A DNA stretch of 64,000 nucleotides from CAVTRI01 sp963737075 (GTDB lineage Bacteria; Actinomycetota; Acidimicrobiia; Acidimicrobiales; Palsa-688). The notes beneath the pieces were generated by a model. That model saw only the letters and a list, made by a program, of their open reading frames with translations. It did not search any database and was not told the DNA's origin. Both the position numbers and the translations under genes were made by a program. Below, piece by piece: positions 1 to 8,381 of this stretch. Each line of letters opens with the position of its first letter. Within the stretch, counting starts at the first letter, position 1. The stretch spans positions 1,612,001 to 1,676,000 of the forward strand of contig CAVTRI010000002.1 of the NCBI GenBank assembly GCA_963737075.1. The letters are read 5' to 3'.

Positions 1-432
1 ATCCGAGGTTTGGTGTCCGGACCAGGGCCCGTCCTGGCCGAACGGAGTGATCGAGCAGACGATCAGCTTCGGAAAGGCCCGGGCCAGCTCGGGCGGCACG
101 AGGCCGAGTTCCGCCTGCTCCTGCGGCGTCGCTGACACGACGAGGACGTCGGCCGGCTCGAGCAGCTGAAAGAGTGACGGCGCGTCATCCGGGAGCTCCA
201 GTGCCACGCTGCGCTTCAGCGTGTTGTAGTACCAGAAGGTCAGGCTGGCGTCGGGCCCTTCGTCGCCCTGGCAGAACGGCCCTATCCGCCTGGTCGGCGA
301 CCCCGCCGCCGGTTCGACCTTGATCACGTCCGCCCCGTACTGGGCCAGCAGCTTCCCGGTCAGCTCGCCTCCCGGATCGCCGGCGATCTCTACCACCCGA
401 AGGTCTTCGCACAGCGCTCGGTCTTCGCTCAT
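1..432 (-). CDS. CaiB/BaiF family CoA-transferase, partial (3' end outside window)
   Basis: The N-terminal ~144 residues of a type III CoA-transferase, read leftward off the window edge. The family moves CoA between carboxylic acids through an enzyme-bound anhydride. The visible part has the family opening (LRVVEIAGDPGGELTGKLL, then GADVIKVEP near residue 40) and the later Rossmann-like strand LLEPADVLVVS. The catalytic Asp lies beyond the edge and cannot be judged. Its ATG shares one base with the stop of the upstream CaiB gene (TGATG), so the two are translationally coupled and may form a heteromeric or sequential transferase pair. The GPFCQGDEG segment is not typical of formyl-CoA transferase, so the substrate is open. 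Confidence 0.88.
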   Translation of the reverse strand, partial: MSEDRALCEDLRVVEIAGDPGGELTGKLLAQYGADVIKVEPAAGSPTRRIGPFCQGDEGPDASLTFWYYNTLKRSVALELPDDAPSLFQLLEPADVLVVSATPQEQAELGLVPPELARAFPKLIVCSITPFGQDGPWSGHQTSD

Positions 433-1754
433 CAAATGACTCCCTCAGCCAGCAGTTCAGTGCGTTCGTCCTCGCTGATTCCGAGGACCTGCCCGAACAC
501 ATAGTCGTTGTCCTCCCCGACCAGAGGAGCCGACCGCCAGTGGTCCGGCCCGGAGGCCGACAAGCCGGCCGGGAAGCCCTCGAAGCGGGCTGGCCCGATG
601 ACGGGATGGTCCATCTCGAAGAACGTCCCCCGGTGAGCCAGTTGAGGATCTCTCTCGTTAAGGTCCTGCGGGTTCTGGACGGCACCGGCCCGAATCCCGG
701 CCGCCTGGAGATGGTCCATCACCCAGTGGGGATCTTTATCGGAGGTCCACTCGGACAGGTGGGCGTCCAGATCGTCCTGATGGGCGAAGCGCCGCTCCTG
801 GTCGGCGAAACGCTCGTCGCTCGCCCAGTCCGGGTTCCCAAGGGCTTGCACCAGCCGCCCCCATTCGGCGTCGTTGAAGACCGCGATCGCCACCCACCGG
901 TCGTCGCCGACGCAGGGGTAGACGCCATGGGGGGCGGCGTGGGGGTGTTCCAACCGGTTACCCGTCGGGTAGTCGGGCCGGCGGGTGCTGTGCTGGTTGA
1001 CGGTCACGTCCAGCAGGATGGGGCCGAGAATACTGACGCCGACCTCCACCGCGGCCACATCGATCTCCGTTCCGATGCCCGTCCGCCGCCGGTTCCAAAT
1101 GGCCATGAGGATGGCAGCCGAGTTGTAATACGCGGCCATGTTGTCCATGTAAGACAGTCCCCAACCCGATGGCTCGCGCCCGGGCAGCCCGGCCACGTAC
1201 GACAGGCCGCTGGCCGCCTGCACCACGGGTCCGTAGCTGCGGTAGTGCTCGTATGGACCGGAGTGGCCGTAGCCGCTCATGCGCGCGTAGATCAGGTCGG
1301 GCACCAGCTCCCGCAGCCGGTCGTACGTGAACCCCCATTTCTCCATGACGCCGGGGGCGAAATTCTCGGTTACGACAGAGCTGGCGGAGATGAGCTGTTC
1401 GGCCAGCCGCCGCCCCCTCTCCGTCCGAAGGTTGATGGTCACGCCGAGCTTGTTGCGGCAGTAGTTGTTGAACAGACCGCCCTTATTCGGATCGGCATTC
1501 GGCAACTCCTCGCCGTAGCTGCGGACCACGTCCTTGTACAAAGGCAGCCGTCGGGGCATGTCGACCCGGGTCCGGTCCTCGATCTTGATGACCTCGGCGC
1601 CGAAGTCGGCGAGGAGCCTGGTCGCGACCGAGCCCACCCCCATCCAGCAGAAGTCGGCGACACGTACTCCGGCCAGCGGGCCACGACGGGATCGGGGCGT
1701 ACGGTCGGCCTCACCGTAAAACGGGGGAGGGGGCAGTGCGTCGCGGTCGCTCAC
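432..1754 (-). CDS. CaiB/BaiF family CoA-transferase
   Basis: A full-length (440 aa) type III CoA-transferase, expected to activate a carboxylic acid by transfer from a CoA donor in the cytoplasm. The GAEVIKIED motif is at residues 52-60, and the presumed catalytic Asp is Asp204 in SYMDNMAA, followed by the RRTGIGTEIDVA strand typical of the family. The start is GTG at 1752-1754, with GGGAGG seven bases upstream. It is the first gene of a leftward operon with the partial transferase and is divergent from a P450. The ~45-residue N-terminal extension before the usual family start is rich in Pro and Arg and may not be folded. Substrate unknown; the P450 neighbour suggests an oxidised catabolic intermediate. 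Confidence 0.93.
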   Translation of the reverse strand: MSDRDALPPPPFYGEADRTPRSRRGPLAGVRVADFCWMGVGSVATRLLADFGAEVIKIEDRTRVDMPRRLPLYKDVVRSYGEELPNADPNKGGLFNNYCRNKLGVTINLRTERGRRLAEQLISASSVVTENFAPGVMEKWGFTYDRLRELVPDLIYARMSGYGHSGPYEHYRSYGPVVQAASGLSYVAGLPGREPSGWGLSYMDNMAAYYNSAAILMAIWNRRRTGIGTEIDVAAVEVGVSILGPILLDVTVNQHSTRRPDYPTGNRLEHPHAAPHGVYPCVGDDRWVAIAVFNDAEWGRLVQALGNPDWASDERFADQERRFAHQDDLDAHLSEWTSDKDPHWVMDHLQAAGIRAGAVQNPQDLNERDPQLAHRGTFFEMDHPVIGPARFEGFPAGLSASGPDHWRSAPLVGEDNDYVFGQVLGISEDERTELLAEGVI

Positions 1755-1867
1755 GACTGCCTCCCGTCACCGGTCACAGCCGGACCCTGAGGCAGACCCA
1801 GGATTCGCACACCGATGACGCTTTGCTGAATCTCATCCGATACCCCCGCTTCCCGAACTCATATGCG

Positions 1868-1916
1868 GATGATTATAAGAGATCCCTTGACAACCTGTCT
1901 ACAGTCCCCTTACCAT
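1868..1916. promoter_or_regulatory. Divergent promoter pair with overlapping -35 boxes
   Basis: Rightward: TTGACA (1887-1892), 18-bp spacer, TACCAT (1911-1916), driving the P450. Leftward: TAGACA (complement of 1896-1901), 18-bp spacer, TATAAT (complement of 1872-1877), driving the CaiB operon. The two -35 boxes lie head to head and form the near-palindrome TTGACA-ACC-TGTCTA, which could be an operator blocking both promoters. The leftward -10 sits in a GATGATTATAAG box that resembles sites upstream of other genes in the first 18 kb. Confidence 0.5.
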
Positions 1917-1949
1917 CCTGAGGGGCCAGGTGCGTCAAAGGGAGGGTCC

Positions 1950-3134
1950 ATGCCTGATTACCCGGTGGTGAAGGAGGATCTCTACGAGAGAGTGGCGCCT
2001 CCCCCGACGCACTTTGAGGCCATAGACGAGCTCCGCAACCAGCACCGCTACTTCTGGAACGACCACGCCCAGGGCTACTGGGTACTGACGCGCTTTGCCG
2101 ACATCCGGGAAGCCTTCCAGAACCCCGAGGTCTTCTGCAACCACTCGATCGTGGCCGTCGACCCCGATCCCGCCTACCGGTTTCTGCCGTCCTACTCGGA
2201 TCCGCCCACCCACATGCAGTACCGGGGACCTATGAACAGATGGTTCTCGCCGAAGGCCGTCGCCGCCCACGAGGCGACCATGCGCCGGCACGCCAACGAG
2301 ATCATTGATGGTTTCGTGGCCAGCGGATCGGCCGACTTCCTCACCGCCTTCGGAGACCCGTATCCGGCCCGCAATTTTGCCTCTGTGGTGGGGGTGCCGT
2401 TGGCGGACGTGCCGTTCTTCATCGAGTGCTCCAACATCATCGCCGGCACCGTGAACACTGCTGGTGGCGACCCCGTCAGCGCCATGAACGACATCAAGGC
2501 CTACTTCGCCCAGATACTGGCCGACCGCAGAAAGAAGCGGCAAGATCCCAACACCGACTTCTTTACCCTGCTGCTCGACACTCAGATCGACGGCCGGCCA
2601 CTCGAGGACGAAGAGTTCCTCGACATCCTCATGACCCTCGCCTTCGGATCCCTCGACACGACCAAAACCGTGCTGGGCTGGTCGTGGTGGCACCTGGCCA
2701 CCCACCAGAGCGACCGGGAGTGGGTCGTCCGAGATCCCGGCATTATCCCGAGCGCGGTCGAGGAATTCTTGCGGGCCTATCCAATCGTCAGCATGGCGCG
2801 GAAGGTCACCCGGGACATCGACTTCCACGGCTGCCCCATGAAGAAGGACGACATGGTGCTGCTGTCCATCCAGTCGGCCACGCGGGACCCCGAGGTGTTT
2901 GACGACCCCCAAGCCGTGAGGCTAGACCGCAACCCCAACCGGCACATCGCCTTCGGGGCCAGCGAGCACCGCTGCCTCGGATCGCACCTGGCCCGGGCGG
3001 AGATTCAGATCGCCTTGCAGGAGTGGCACAAGCGCATTCCGGAGTACCGCATCCCCGAGGGCGAGGAAGTCCAGGCCCACGGCGGCATGGTATCCCTCCT
3101 TACGCTGCCGTTGACCTGGTCCACCAACGCCTAG
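1950..3134 (+). CDS. Cytochrome P450
   Basis: A soluble bacterial-type P450 of 394 aa, a haem monooxygenase expected to hydroxylate a hydrophobic substrate with electrons from a ferredoxin not encoded here. Visible motifs are the I-helix GSLDTT (233-238), the K-helix ExxR pair Glu272/Arg275, and the haem loop FGASEHRCLG with ligand Cys342. The start ATG at 1950 follows GGAGGG and gives the usual family length; an in-frame ATG 29 codons earlier would translate the promoter. It stands alone, divergent from the CaiB operon and upstream of a GntR regulator. Its closest relative in the window is the P450 at 18158-19360: both carry HGCPMKKDDM before the haem domain, so the two probably act on related substrates. 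Confidence 0.95.
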   Translation: MPDYPVVKEDLYERVAPPPTHFEAIDELRNQHRYFWNDHAQGYWVLTRFADIREAFQNPEVFCNHSIVAVDPDPAYRFLPSYSDPPTHMQYRGPMNRWFSPKAVAAHEATMRRHANEIIDGFVASGSADFLTAFGDPYPARNFASVVGVPLADVPFFIECSNIIAGTVNTAGGDPVSAMNDIKAYFAQILADRRKKRQDPNTDFFTLLLDTQIDGRPLEDEEFLDILMTLAFGSLDTTKTVLGWSWWHLATHQSDREWVVRDPGIIPSAVEEFLRAYPIVSMARKVTRDIDFHGCPMKKDDMVLLSIQSATRDPEVFDDPQAVRLDRNPNRHIAFGASEHRCLGSHLARAEIQIALQEWHKRIPEYRIPEGEEVQAHGGMVSLLTLPLTWSTNA

Positions 3135-3166
3135 TAAGGGTTCCCGCCGGGCTCGGATATCATCGT

Positions 3167-3183
3167 GATGATGATGATCATCC
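3167..3183. promoter_or_regulatory. Palindromic GATGATCATC site upstream of GntR gene
   Basis: A run of GATGAT repeats ends in the perfect 10-bp palindrome GATGATCATC (3173-3182), 30 bp before the GntR start. FCD-type GntR proteins often bind short palindromes at their own promoters, so an autoregulatory operator is plausible. Similar GATGAT-containing, AT-rich boxes occur at 1868, 8281, 17611 and 18117. Confidence 0.35.
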
Positions 3184-3211
3184 GTGTTCCCCGCTCGGAA
3201 GAGGAACGTCC

Positions 3212-3970
3212 GTGAGCGCGATCGAGACCCAGGCGCCGGGGCGAGCGGGGGGACTTGACGACCGTCGGGTCGTGAAGACTTCGGAGACAGTCGCCCTCAA
3301 CATCGTGCACGACATCGTGGCCCGAGGGCTCAAGTCCGGGGACAAGCTTCCCCTGGAGATCGACATGCTGCAAGAGTACCGGGTCAGCCGGGCGTCTCTG
3401 CGCGAAGCGCTCCGCTTGCTCGAAGTGCAGGGCCTGATCAGCATCCGGCCGGGACCGGGCGGGGGCCCGGTCGTCGGGGACGTCGATGCGCGATACCTGG
3501 CGCGCACGGCCTCGCTGTACTTCCATCTGGGTGGCATGACGTACGCCGACATCTTCGCCACCCAGGAGATCCTCGAACCGGTGTGCGCCCAGAGGGCCGC
3601 CGGCCATCCGGACCGGGCAACCGCCATGGCCCCGTTCCTCGATCCCCACGCTACGACTACCGAGGGTTCGGAATATCACGCCGCGACCGTCGATTTCCAT
3701 GGGACCATCTACCGCCTGGCCGGCAACGCGGTGCTGGGGCTGATCACCTCGGCGATCACCAGGATCATCACGAGTCACATCGTGTCAACGATGGACCCGG
3801 TCGAACTGCACGTGGCCATCCTCGAGGAGCACGCTCAGATCGCGGGGGCCATCTCGGCCGGTCACGGATCCAAGGCCTACCGGCTGACCCTCGACCATTT
3901 CGCGACCCAGCACGAGTGGTACCGGGACCACTGGCCGGCGCGGCTCGACGAGCTGATCGAGTGGCGCTGA
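3212..3970 (+). CDS. GntR family transcriptional regulator, FCD (FadR) type
   Basis: A DNA-binding repressor or activator of 252 aa. Residues ~20-90 form the winged helix-turn-helix (GDKLPLEIDMLQ, then VSRASLREALRLLE, then the wing GLISIRPGPGGG). Residues ~100-250 are the all-helical FCD ligand domain, with the conserved VDFHGTIYRLAGN and EEHAQIAGAI segments whose His residues normally hold a metal or an acid effector. The start chosen is GTG at 3212 after GAGGAA; the longer frame overlaps the P450. It lies between the P450/CaiB pair and the convergent ABC importer, so it probably senses an acid of the pathway. Effector unknown. Confidence 0.92.
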   Translation: MSAIETQAPGRAGGLDDRRVVKTSETVALNIVHDIVARGLKSGDKLPLEIDMLQEYRVSRASLREALRLLEVQGLISIRPGPGGGPVVGDVDARYLARTASLYFHLGGMTYADIFATQEILEPVCAQRAAGHPDRATAMAPFLDPHATTTEGSEYHAATVDFHGTIYRLAGNAVLGLITSAITRIITSHIVSTMDPVELHVAILEEHAQIAGAISAGHGSKAYRLTLDHFATQHEWYRDHWPARLDELIEWR

Positions 3971-4010
3971 ACCGGCGATCGGGACAGCACCTTTTGGCCC
4001 GTTCCCCAGC

Positions 4011-5720
4011 TCAGAGGCTCCCGAAGGACTCGGAGCCACCGAGCACCAGGGCGACCAGAACCCCGATCGTCGTGACCGCTGACATGATGATGGCCACGGC
4101 GGCCACCAGCGACACGTCGCCGTTGGTCCAGTAGTCGTAAAGGACGGTGCCCATAACGTTTGTGTGTAGAGATCTCACCAGCACAGACGCCGTGAACTCG
4201 TTGGCGAGCAAGACGAACATGAGGGCAGCCGCTCCCCCGAAGCTCGAGCGCATGAGGGGCAGGACAACCTGCAGAAGCGTCCGTGTCGGACCGGCGCCGT
4301 TGGCCCGAGACGCCTCCTGGTAGGTCTCGCCGAGGGCGAGAAGGGCCGCCATCTGCATCCGGGCGGAGAAAGGCACCATGAGCGTGACGTAGACGAGGAT
4401 CATCACCCACTGGGTGCCGTAGAGGACGAGCGGCTTCTCGCTGTAGGTGAGCAGGAATGCCACCCCGAACAGCACGGCAGGGACCCCAAGCGGCAGCGCC
4501 ACGACGTAGTCGAGGAGCCGGCCGACGACCGGGTAGCGCCTGCCTCTCAGAATGATCATCGCCGCGACGAAGCCGAGAGGGATGCTGATGCCCACGGCAA
4601 TAGCCGAAAACTTGAGGCTGTTGATAATGGCGGTTGTCGTCTGGGGGTCGCCGAGGATGGTGTGGAAATTAGACAGGGACCACTTGGAGGGGGTGATTTT
4701 GGCGCTCCAGAACTTCGACAGCGACACCACGACGAGGCCGAACAAAGGCAGCACGGTGGCGACCAGCGTGTACAGCAGGATGCCGGCGGCGCCGAGGTAG
4801 GAGGGTCGGCCGGCGGAGCGGAATCCGGTTCCCCGGTGAGTGACGAAGCGCCGCTCGTCCCCGAGCACGATCTTCTGGAACGCCACCACGGCGAGTCCGA
4901 ACAGCAGCAGCGGCGAGCCGATGGCCGCCGCCCGGCCGAAGTACACCGGGGTACTGGTCGCCTGGTTGTACATCTGGGTGGTGAGCACCGACACCCCCTC
5001 CTGCGTGCCGAGCAGCAGCGGGGCGGTGAACTGGCCGAGTCCCAGCAGCAGCGCCACCCCTCCTCCGTAGAGCAGAGCCGGACGCAGGAGCGGGAGCGTG
5101 ACCCGGAAGAACACTCCGACCGACGACGACCCGCACACCTGCGCCGCCTCGACGTGCTCGGAGCTGATGTTGGCAAAGGCCGACCGCACGAAGAGGTAGA
5201 CAAAGGACGTAAGGCCGAAGCCGGTGATGATCACGATCCAGGGCAGCGAGTAGATGTTGATGGGTCCGGTCGTGCGCCCGCTCCACCACGGCAGCAGCCT
5301 GAGCCAGGCGTTGGCGTAGCCCGGCCCCGGTGCCAGCATGAACGCCCATCCAGAGACGGCCGCGATGGCGGGGATGACGATCGGCAGGATCGGCAGGGCC
5401 GCCAGCAGGCGGAGGCGGCGGGGCAGCCGGCTGGCCGCCCAGGCGAGCAGCGTGCCGAGCACCATGGCGATGGCGAGCGAGCCGAACGCCAGGGCGACGG
5501 TGCGCTCGACGACCTGGCCGAAGCCCGGGCTCCCGTACGCGCCGGAGTATCCGTCGCTGCCGCTGCCTGTGAAAGCCCGGGCTTGCAGTCGCACGAGCGG
5601 AAGGAGCACGAGGTAGCCGATGGCGGCTAGGAACACGGCGCTTCCCACGTAGGCCGTAAGCCAGCGGCGATCGACGAACCTCCGGCGGACGGTGCCCGGG
5701 AGCACAACGGATACCGCCAT
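4011..5720 (-). CDS. ABC transporter permease, two fused permease halves (FbpB/ThiP-like)
   Basis: An inner-membrane permease of 569 aa with two homologous six-helix halves of the binding-protein-dependent transport family, as in Fe3+ (FbpB), thiamine (ThiP) and phosphonate-type importers. Each half carries an EAA-like loop that docks the ATPase: EAAQVCGSSSVGVFFRVTL in the first half and EASRANGAGPTRTLLQVVL in the second. The first helix starts after ~20 basic N-terminal residues. The gene follows the ATPase by two bases on the same strand and is convergent with the GntR gene. A fused permease works with a single ATPase dimer and one binding protein, both present here. Iron is unlikely to be the substrate, given the binding protein. 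Confidence 0.92.
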   Translation of the reverse strand: MAVSVVLPGTVRRRFVDRRWLTAYVGSAVFLAAIGYLVLLPLVRLQARAFTGSGSDGYSGAYGSPGFGQVVERTVALAFGSLAIAMVLGTLLAWAASRLPRRLRLLAALPILPIVIPAIAAVSGWAFMLAPGPGYANAWLRLLPWWSGRTTGPINIYSLPWIVIITGFGLTSFVYLFVRSAFANISSEHVEAAQVCGSSSVGVFFRVTLPLLRPALLYGGGVALLLGLGQFTAPLLLGTQEGVSVLTTQMYNQATSTPVYFGRAAAIGSPLLLFGLAVVAFQKIVLGDERRFVTHRGTGFRSAGRPSYLGAAGILLYTLVATVLPLFGLVVVSLSKFWSAKITPSKWSLSNFHTILGDPQTTTAIINSLKFSAIAVGISIPLGFVAAMIILRGRRYPVVGRLLDYVVALPLGVPAVLFGVAFLLTYSEKPLVLYGTQWVMILVYVTLMVPFSARMQMAALLALGETYQEASRANGAGPTRTLLQVVLPLMRSSFGGAAALMFVLLANEFTASVLVRSLHTNVMGTVLYDYWTNGDVSLVAAVAIIMSAVTTIGVLVALVLGGSESFGSL

Positions 5721-5722
5721 GC

Positions 5723-6874
5723 TCAGAGCCCCGCCAGCTCGGACACGGAACCGACCTGCTCGTCGGTGTCAGCGGTGGCAGTGCCGGCGGCGAATGCGCA
5801 CGTCCGGTCGTGGGACAGCGCGAGAACAAGGTGGTCCCCCCGGCGAACCTGCGCGATCCACACCGCGGCGGCGCGTGGCATCTGCGCCCTGACTTTGGCG
5901 CCCCCAACGTCGACGACGAACCGCCGGTAGCGCCCGGCGAACTCGGCGTCGACCACAGTCGCCGCCACACCGAGCTCGCCCGGGGAGAGCTCGTCGTCAG
6001 CCCTCACCAGCCGGGCGTCTTCCATCCCGAATCGCAGGGCCGTCGGACTTTCCCGGCCGGCGAGCCCCACCTCGCCGGATGGGGCCTCGCCCTCCACCAT
6101 CCATTGCCCATCGGTGTAGGTGCACACGAGGCGGTTGCCGAGGCCGATAAACCCCGCCACGTACTCGGTCGCGGGCTTCTCGAACACCTCGGTGGGGGTG
6201 CCGAGCTGCTCGATCCGACCGGCGCGCATGATGGCGATCCGCTGGCCGAGCGCCAAGGCCTCGGTCTGGTCATGGGTCACGTAGATCGAGGTGAAGGGCC
6301 GGTTGCGGTGCAAGCGGTGCAGCTCGGTCCGCATCTGATCCCGGAGCCGGGCGTCGAGGTTGCTCAGTGGCTCGTCGAAGAGAATCACCGCCGGCTCCGC
6401 GGCCAGGGCCCGGGCCAGGGCGACCCGCTGCTGCTGTCCGCCGCTCAGTTGCGCCGGGTAGCGGCTGAGGAGCGCGTCGCACTCCACGAGGCGGGCGACT
6501 TCCTCGATTCGCCCGCTGCGCAGCGCCTCGCGCCGGCGTCGAGCCCGCAGGGGATAGCCGATGTTCTTCCGCACCGTCATGTGGGGCCACAGGGCGTACG
6601 ACTGGAAGACCATCCCGATCTGCCGCTTGTCCGGCGCCTCGTTGATCCGTCGGTCGCTGTCGAAGACGGTGCTGTCGCCGATCGTGATGCGTCCATGGCC
6701 AGGACGCTCCAGGCCCGCGATGCACCGGAGGGTGGTGGTCTTGCCGCATCCGCTCGGACCGAGGAGAGCGAGGAACTCGCCCTCCTCGAGCTCGAGCTCG
6801 AGGTCGTCCACGGCGAGCGAGGGGGGCTTCCCCTCGAAGCGCTTCGTGAGCCCGGACACGGTCACTCGTGACAT
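5723..6874 (-). CDS. ABC transporter ATP-binding protein with TOBE domain
   Basis: The ATPase (383 aa) powering the adjacent importer. Walker A GPSGCGKTT is at 39-47, the Q-loop at VFQSYALWPH, the ABC signature LSGGQQQR at 143-150, Walker B VILFDEPLSNLD at ~163-174 and the H-loop YVTHDQTEA after that. Residues ~240-383 form a C-terminal TOBE-type extension typical of the FbpC/PotA/CysA group, often a regulatory site. The start ATG at 6872-6874 is preceded by GGAGG. It is the promoter-proximal gene of an ATPase-permease pair, separated from its likely binding-protein gene by an inverted-repeat element. Confidence 0.94.
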   Translation of the reverse strand: MSRVTVSGLTKRFEGKPPSLAVDDLELELEEGEFLALLGPSGCGKTTTLRCIAGLERPGHGRITIGDSTVFDSDRRINEAPDKRQIGMVFQSYALWPHMTVRKNIGYPLRARRRREALRSGRIEEVARLVECDALLSRYPAQLSGGQQQRVALARALAAEPAVILFDEPLSNLDARLRDQMRTELHRLHRNRPFTSIYVTHDQTEALALGQRIAIMRAGRIEQLGTPTEVFEKPATEYVAGFIGLGNRLVCTYTDGQWMVEGEAPSGEVGLAGRESPTALRFGMEDARLVRADDELSPGELGVAATVVDAEFAGRYRRFVVDVGGAKVRAQMPRAAAVWIAQVRRGDHLVLALSHDRTCAFAAGTATADTDEQVGSVSELAGL

Positions 6875-6934
6875 GGCGCCTCCGTCAGGATCGCTCCCGT
6901 CGCCGCTCGGCTCTGCGGCCGTCGGGCGCTCAGG

Positions 6935-7049
6935 CTAGTGCTCAAGCAGAAAAGGTTGGCCTGCTTCTCGGTATTCAAGAAGGCAACGGTGAGAGGCGAG
7001 ATTGCGAAGCGACAAGCAGGCCAACCTTTCCGGAGGAGGCACTAGTGCT
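6935..7049. repeat. Small inverted-repeat element (MITE-like), ~115 bp
   Basis: Perfect 16-bp arms (6951-6966 and 7014-7029; core AAGGTTGGCCTGCTT) face each other across 47 bp. The direct octamer CTAGTGCT flanks the unit at 6935-6942 and 7042-7049, like a target duplication. It has no coding capacity and sits between the ATPase and the binding-protein gene, reaching the latter's stop codon (7042-7044). It could be a non-autonomous mobile element, or a large hairpin acting as a processing or termination signal between two genes of one leftward operon. Confidence 0.55.
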
Positions 7050-8124
7050 GGAACAGGCTCTTGAACTGGGCGTCGAACTGCTGGACGTGGGCTGGTTCGA
7101 GGTTCGCAGGGTTGATAGGCCGGACGTTGGCGACGGTCGCCACCGCGCCCGGAGTGTTGGGTAGCACGGATGCACCCTGGGCGGTCAGCGCCGCCTGCCC
7201 CTCCGGCGTCACGAGGAAGTTAGCCAGGAGCTGTGCCGCGGCGGGGTGGGGCGATCCGTTGACGATCGTCGTGTAGAACCGGGCACCCCAGGCGCTGTGC
7301 GGCACGATGAAGTCGACAGGGGCCCCGGCCTGCTTCTGGGGTACAAGGGGAGCCACGGCCAGACCCACCGCCACCTGTCCCGACGTGAGGTTCTGGGCGA
7401 TCTGCAGCACGCTCGCGAAGACCTGCGGCTTGTTCGCTGCCAGTTTGGTGAGGAAGTCAGCGCCCGCCTGCTCCTGAAGGTAGCCATAGAAGTCGACGAC
7501 GACGGGCGATGTGGCAGCGTCGGGAATGCCGATCTTGCCCTTGAACTTAGGATCGAGCACCTGGCTGTAGGACGTGAGGCCTCCCGGCACGAGCTGGGTG
7601 TTCCAGCCGAGGGCATACACGGCAGCACTGGTGACGAAAGAGCCGTTCGATTGCGCATTCGTCGACTTGTCGTACGCCGGGTTGTTGAAGTCAGGACCCG
7701 TCGGCGGGGTCCACCAGCTCGCGTTGGTCTGGACGTAGTTGCTGTCGGCGAAGGACGCCACGTCGGCGATGTGGTTGCCGGAGCTGTGCTCGGCCGACAT
7801 CTTTGCCTCATCGGTGGCGTCGATGTTGCGTGACACGTTAACCGTGATTCCGTACTTGGCCTTGAACGCCTTGGCCACGGCGTTCAACTGGTCTATACCT
7901 TGGCTCGAGTAGATCGTCACCTGGCCCTCCTGCTTGGCCTGGTTGATGACCTGCTGCCACGCCGCCGAGGTGCCGCCTGATGAAGATGCCGAGGTCGCGC
8001 TTGTCGTGCTCGTGGTGTTCGACGAGGAACTCTTGCTGGAGCTGCCGCACGCCGCCGCGAGGACCCCCACGGTGGCGAACGCCACCGCTGCCCTCAATGC
8101 GAAAGATTTTCGAATGACTCGCAC
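7042..8124 (-). CDS. Extracellular solute-binding lipoprotein of ABC importer
   Basis: The surface-anchored ligand receptor (360 aa) for the downstream permease and ATPase. The signal peptide has a lipobox ending LAAAC with lipidated Cys26, followed by a Ser/Thr-rich linker to about residue 52 and then a class-2 periplasmic-binding fold of the Fe3+/organic-anion type. The start is GTG at 8122-8124 after GGGGAG. In iron-binding members a Tyr-Tyr pair is expected in the C-terminal lobe; that region here reads AWGARFYTTIVNG with no such pair. A small organic anion is therefore a better guess, fitting the surrounding catabolic genes. Divergent from an amidohydrolase. Confidence 0.92.
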   Translation of the reverse strand: MRVIRKSFALRAAVAFATVGVLAAACGSSSKSSSSNTTSTTSATSASSSGGTSAAWQQVINQAKQEGQVTIYSSQGIDQLNAVAKAFKAKYGITVNVSRNIDATDEAKMSAEHSSGNHIADVASFADSNYVQTNASWWTPPTGPDFNNPAYDKSTNAQSNGSFVTSAAVYALGWNTQLVPGGLTSYSQVLDPKFKGKIGIPDAATSPVVVDFYGYLQEQAGADFLTKLAANKPQVFASVLQIAQNLTSGQVAVGLAVAPLVPQKQAGAPVDFIVPHSAWGARFYTTIVNGSPHPAAAQLLANFLVTPEGQAALTAQGASVLPNTPGAVATVANVRPINPANLEPAHVQQFDAQFKSLFQH

Positions 8125-8160
8125 GTCTCCCCTTTTTCGCGCCGGCGTCGAGGCTTGCGC

Positions 8161-8214
8161 AGAGAATAGCTTCTCTGGAAGTACCTGTCAACCATCATAA
8201 GGAATAGCGTCCTG
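8161..8214. promoter_or_regulatory. Two related palindromes in divergent promoter region
   Basis: AGAGAATAGCTTCTCT (8161-8176) has perfect six-base arms around TAGC. AAGGAATAGCGTCCTG (8199-8214) repeats the GAATAGC core with weaker symmetry. Their centres are 38 bp apart, between the binding-protein gene (leftward) and the amidohydrolase (rightward). The arrangement suits a dimeric regulator controlling import and catabolism together. Further right, TAATCATCATCATG (8281-8294) matches the GATGAT-type box of the left region. Confidence 0.45.
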
Positions 8215-8381
8215 ACGCGAGCACCCGCGGCACTCGGCCAGCCCAGGAAGCCGCGAATCGAGCCGCGGAGGCAACGTCAGTAATCATCATCATGAACTCT
8301 TGCGGTCCGAGGGCCGCTGGAGTACGGTTGCTCCAGGAAAAGTGGCCGCGCCGTGGTCGGGGAGAGGAGCGGAGAAGCGCC

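Noticed and set aside
540..1790. Long rightward open frame opposite the CaiB gene
   Set aside because: It is the mirror of a GC-rich coding strand; the opposite strand has clear CaiB motifs, and this frame shows Arg/Gly/Pro-rich content with no family.
4662..5630. Rightward 322-codon frame within the permease gene
   Set aside because: Low-complexity Arg/Gln/Glu-rich translation antisense to a membrane protein; no ribosome site.
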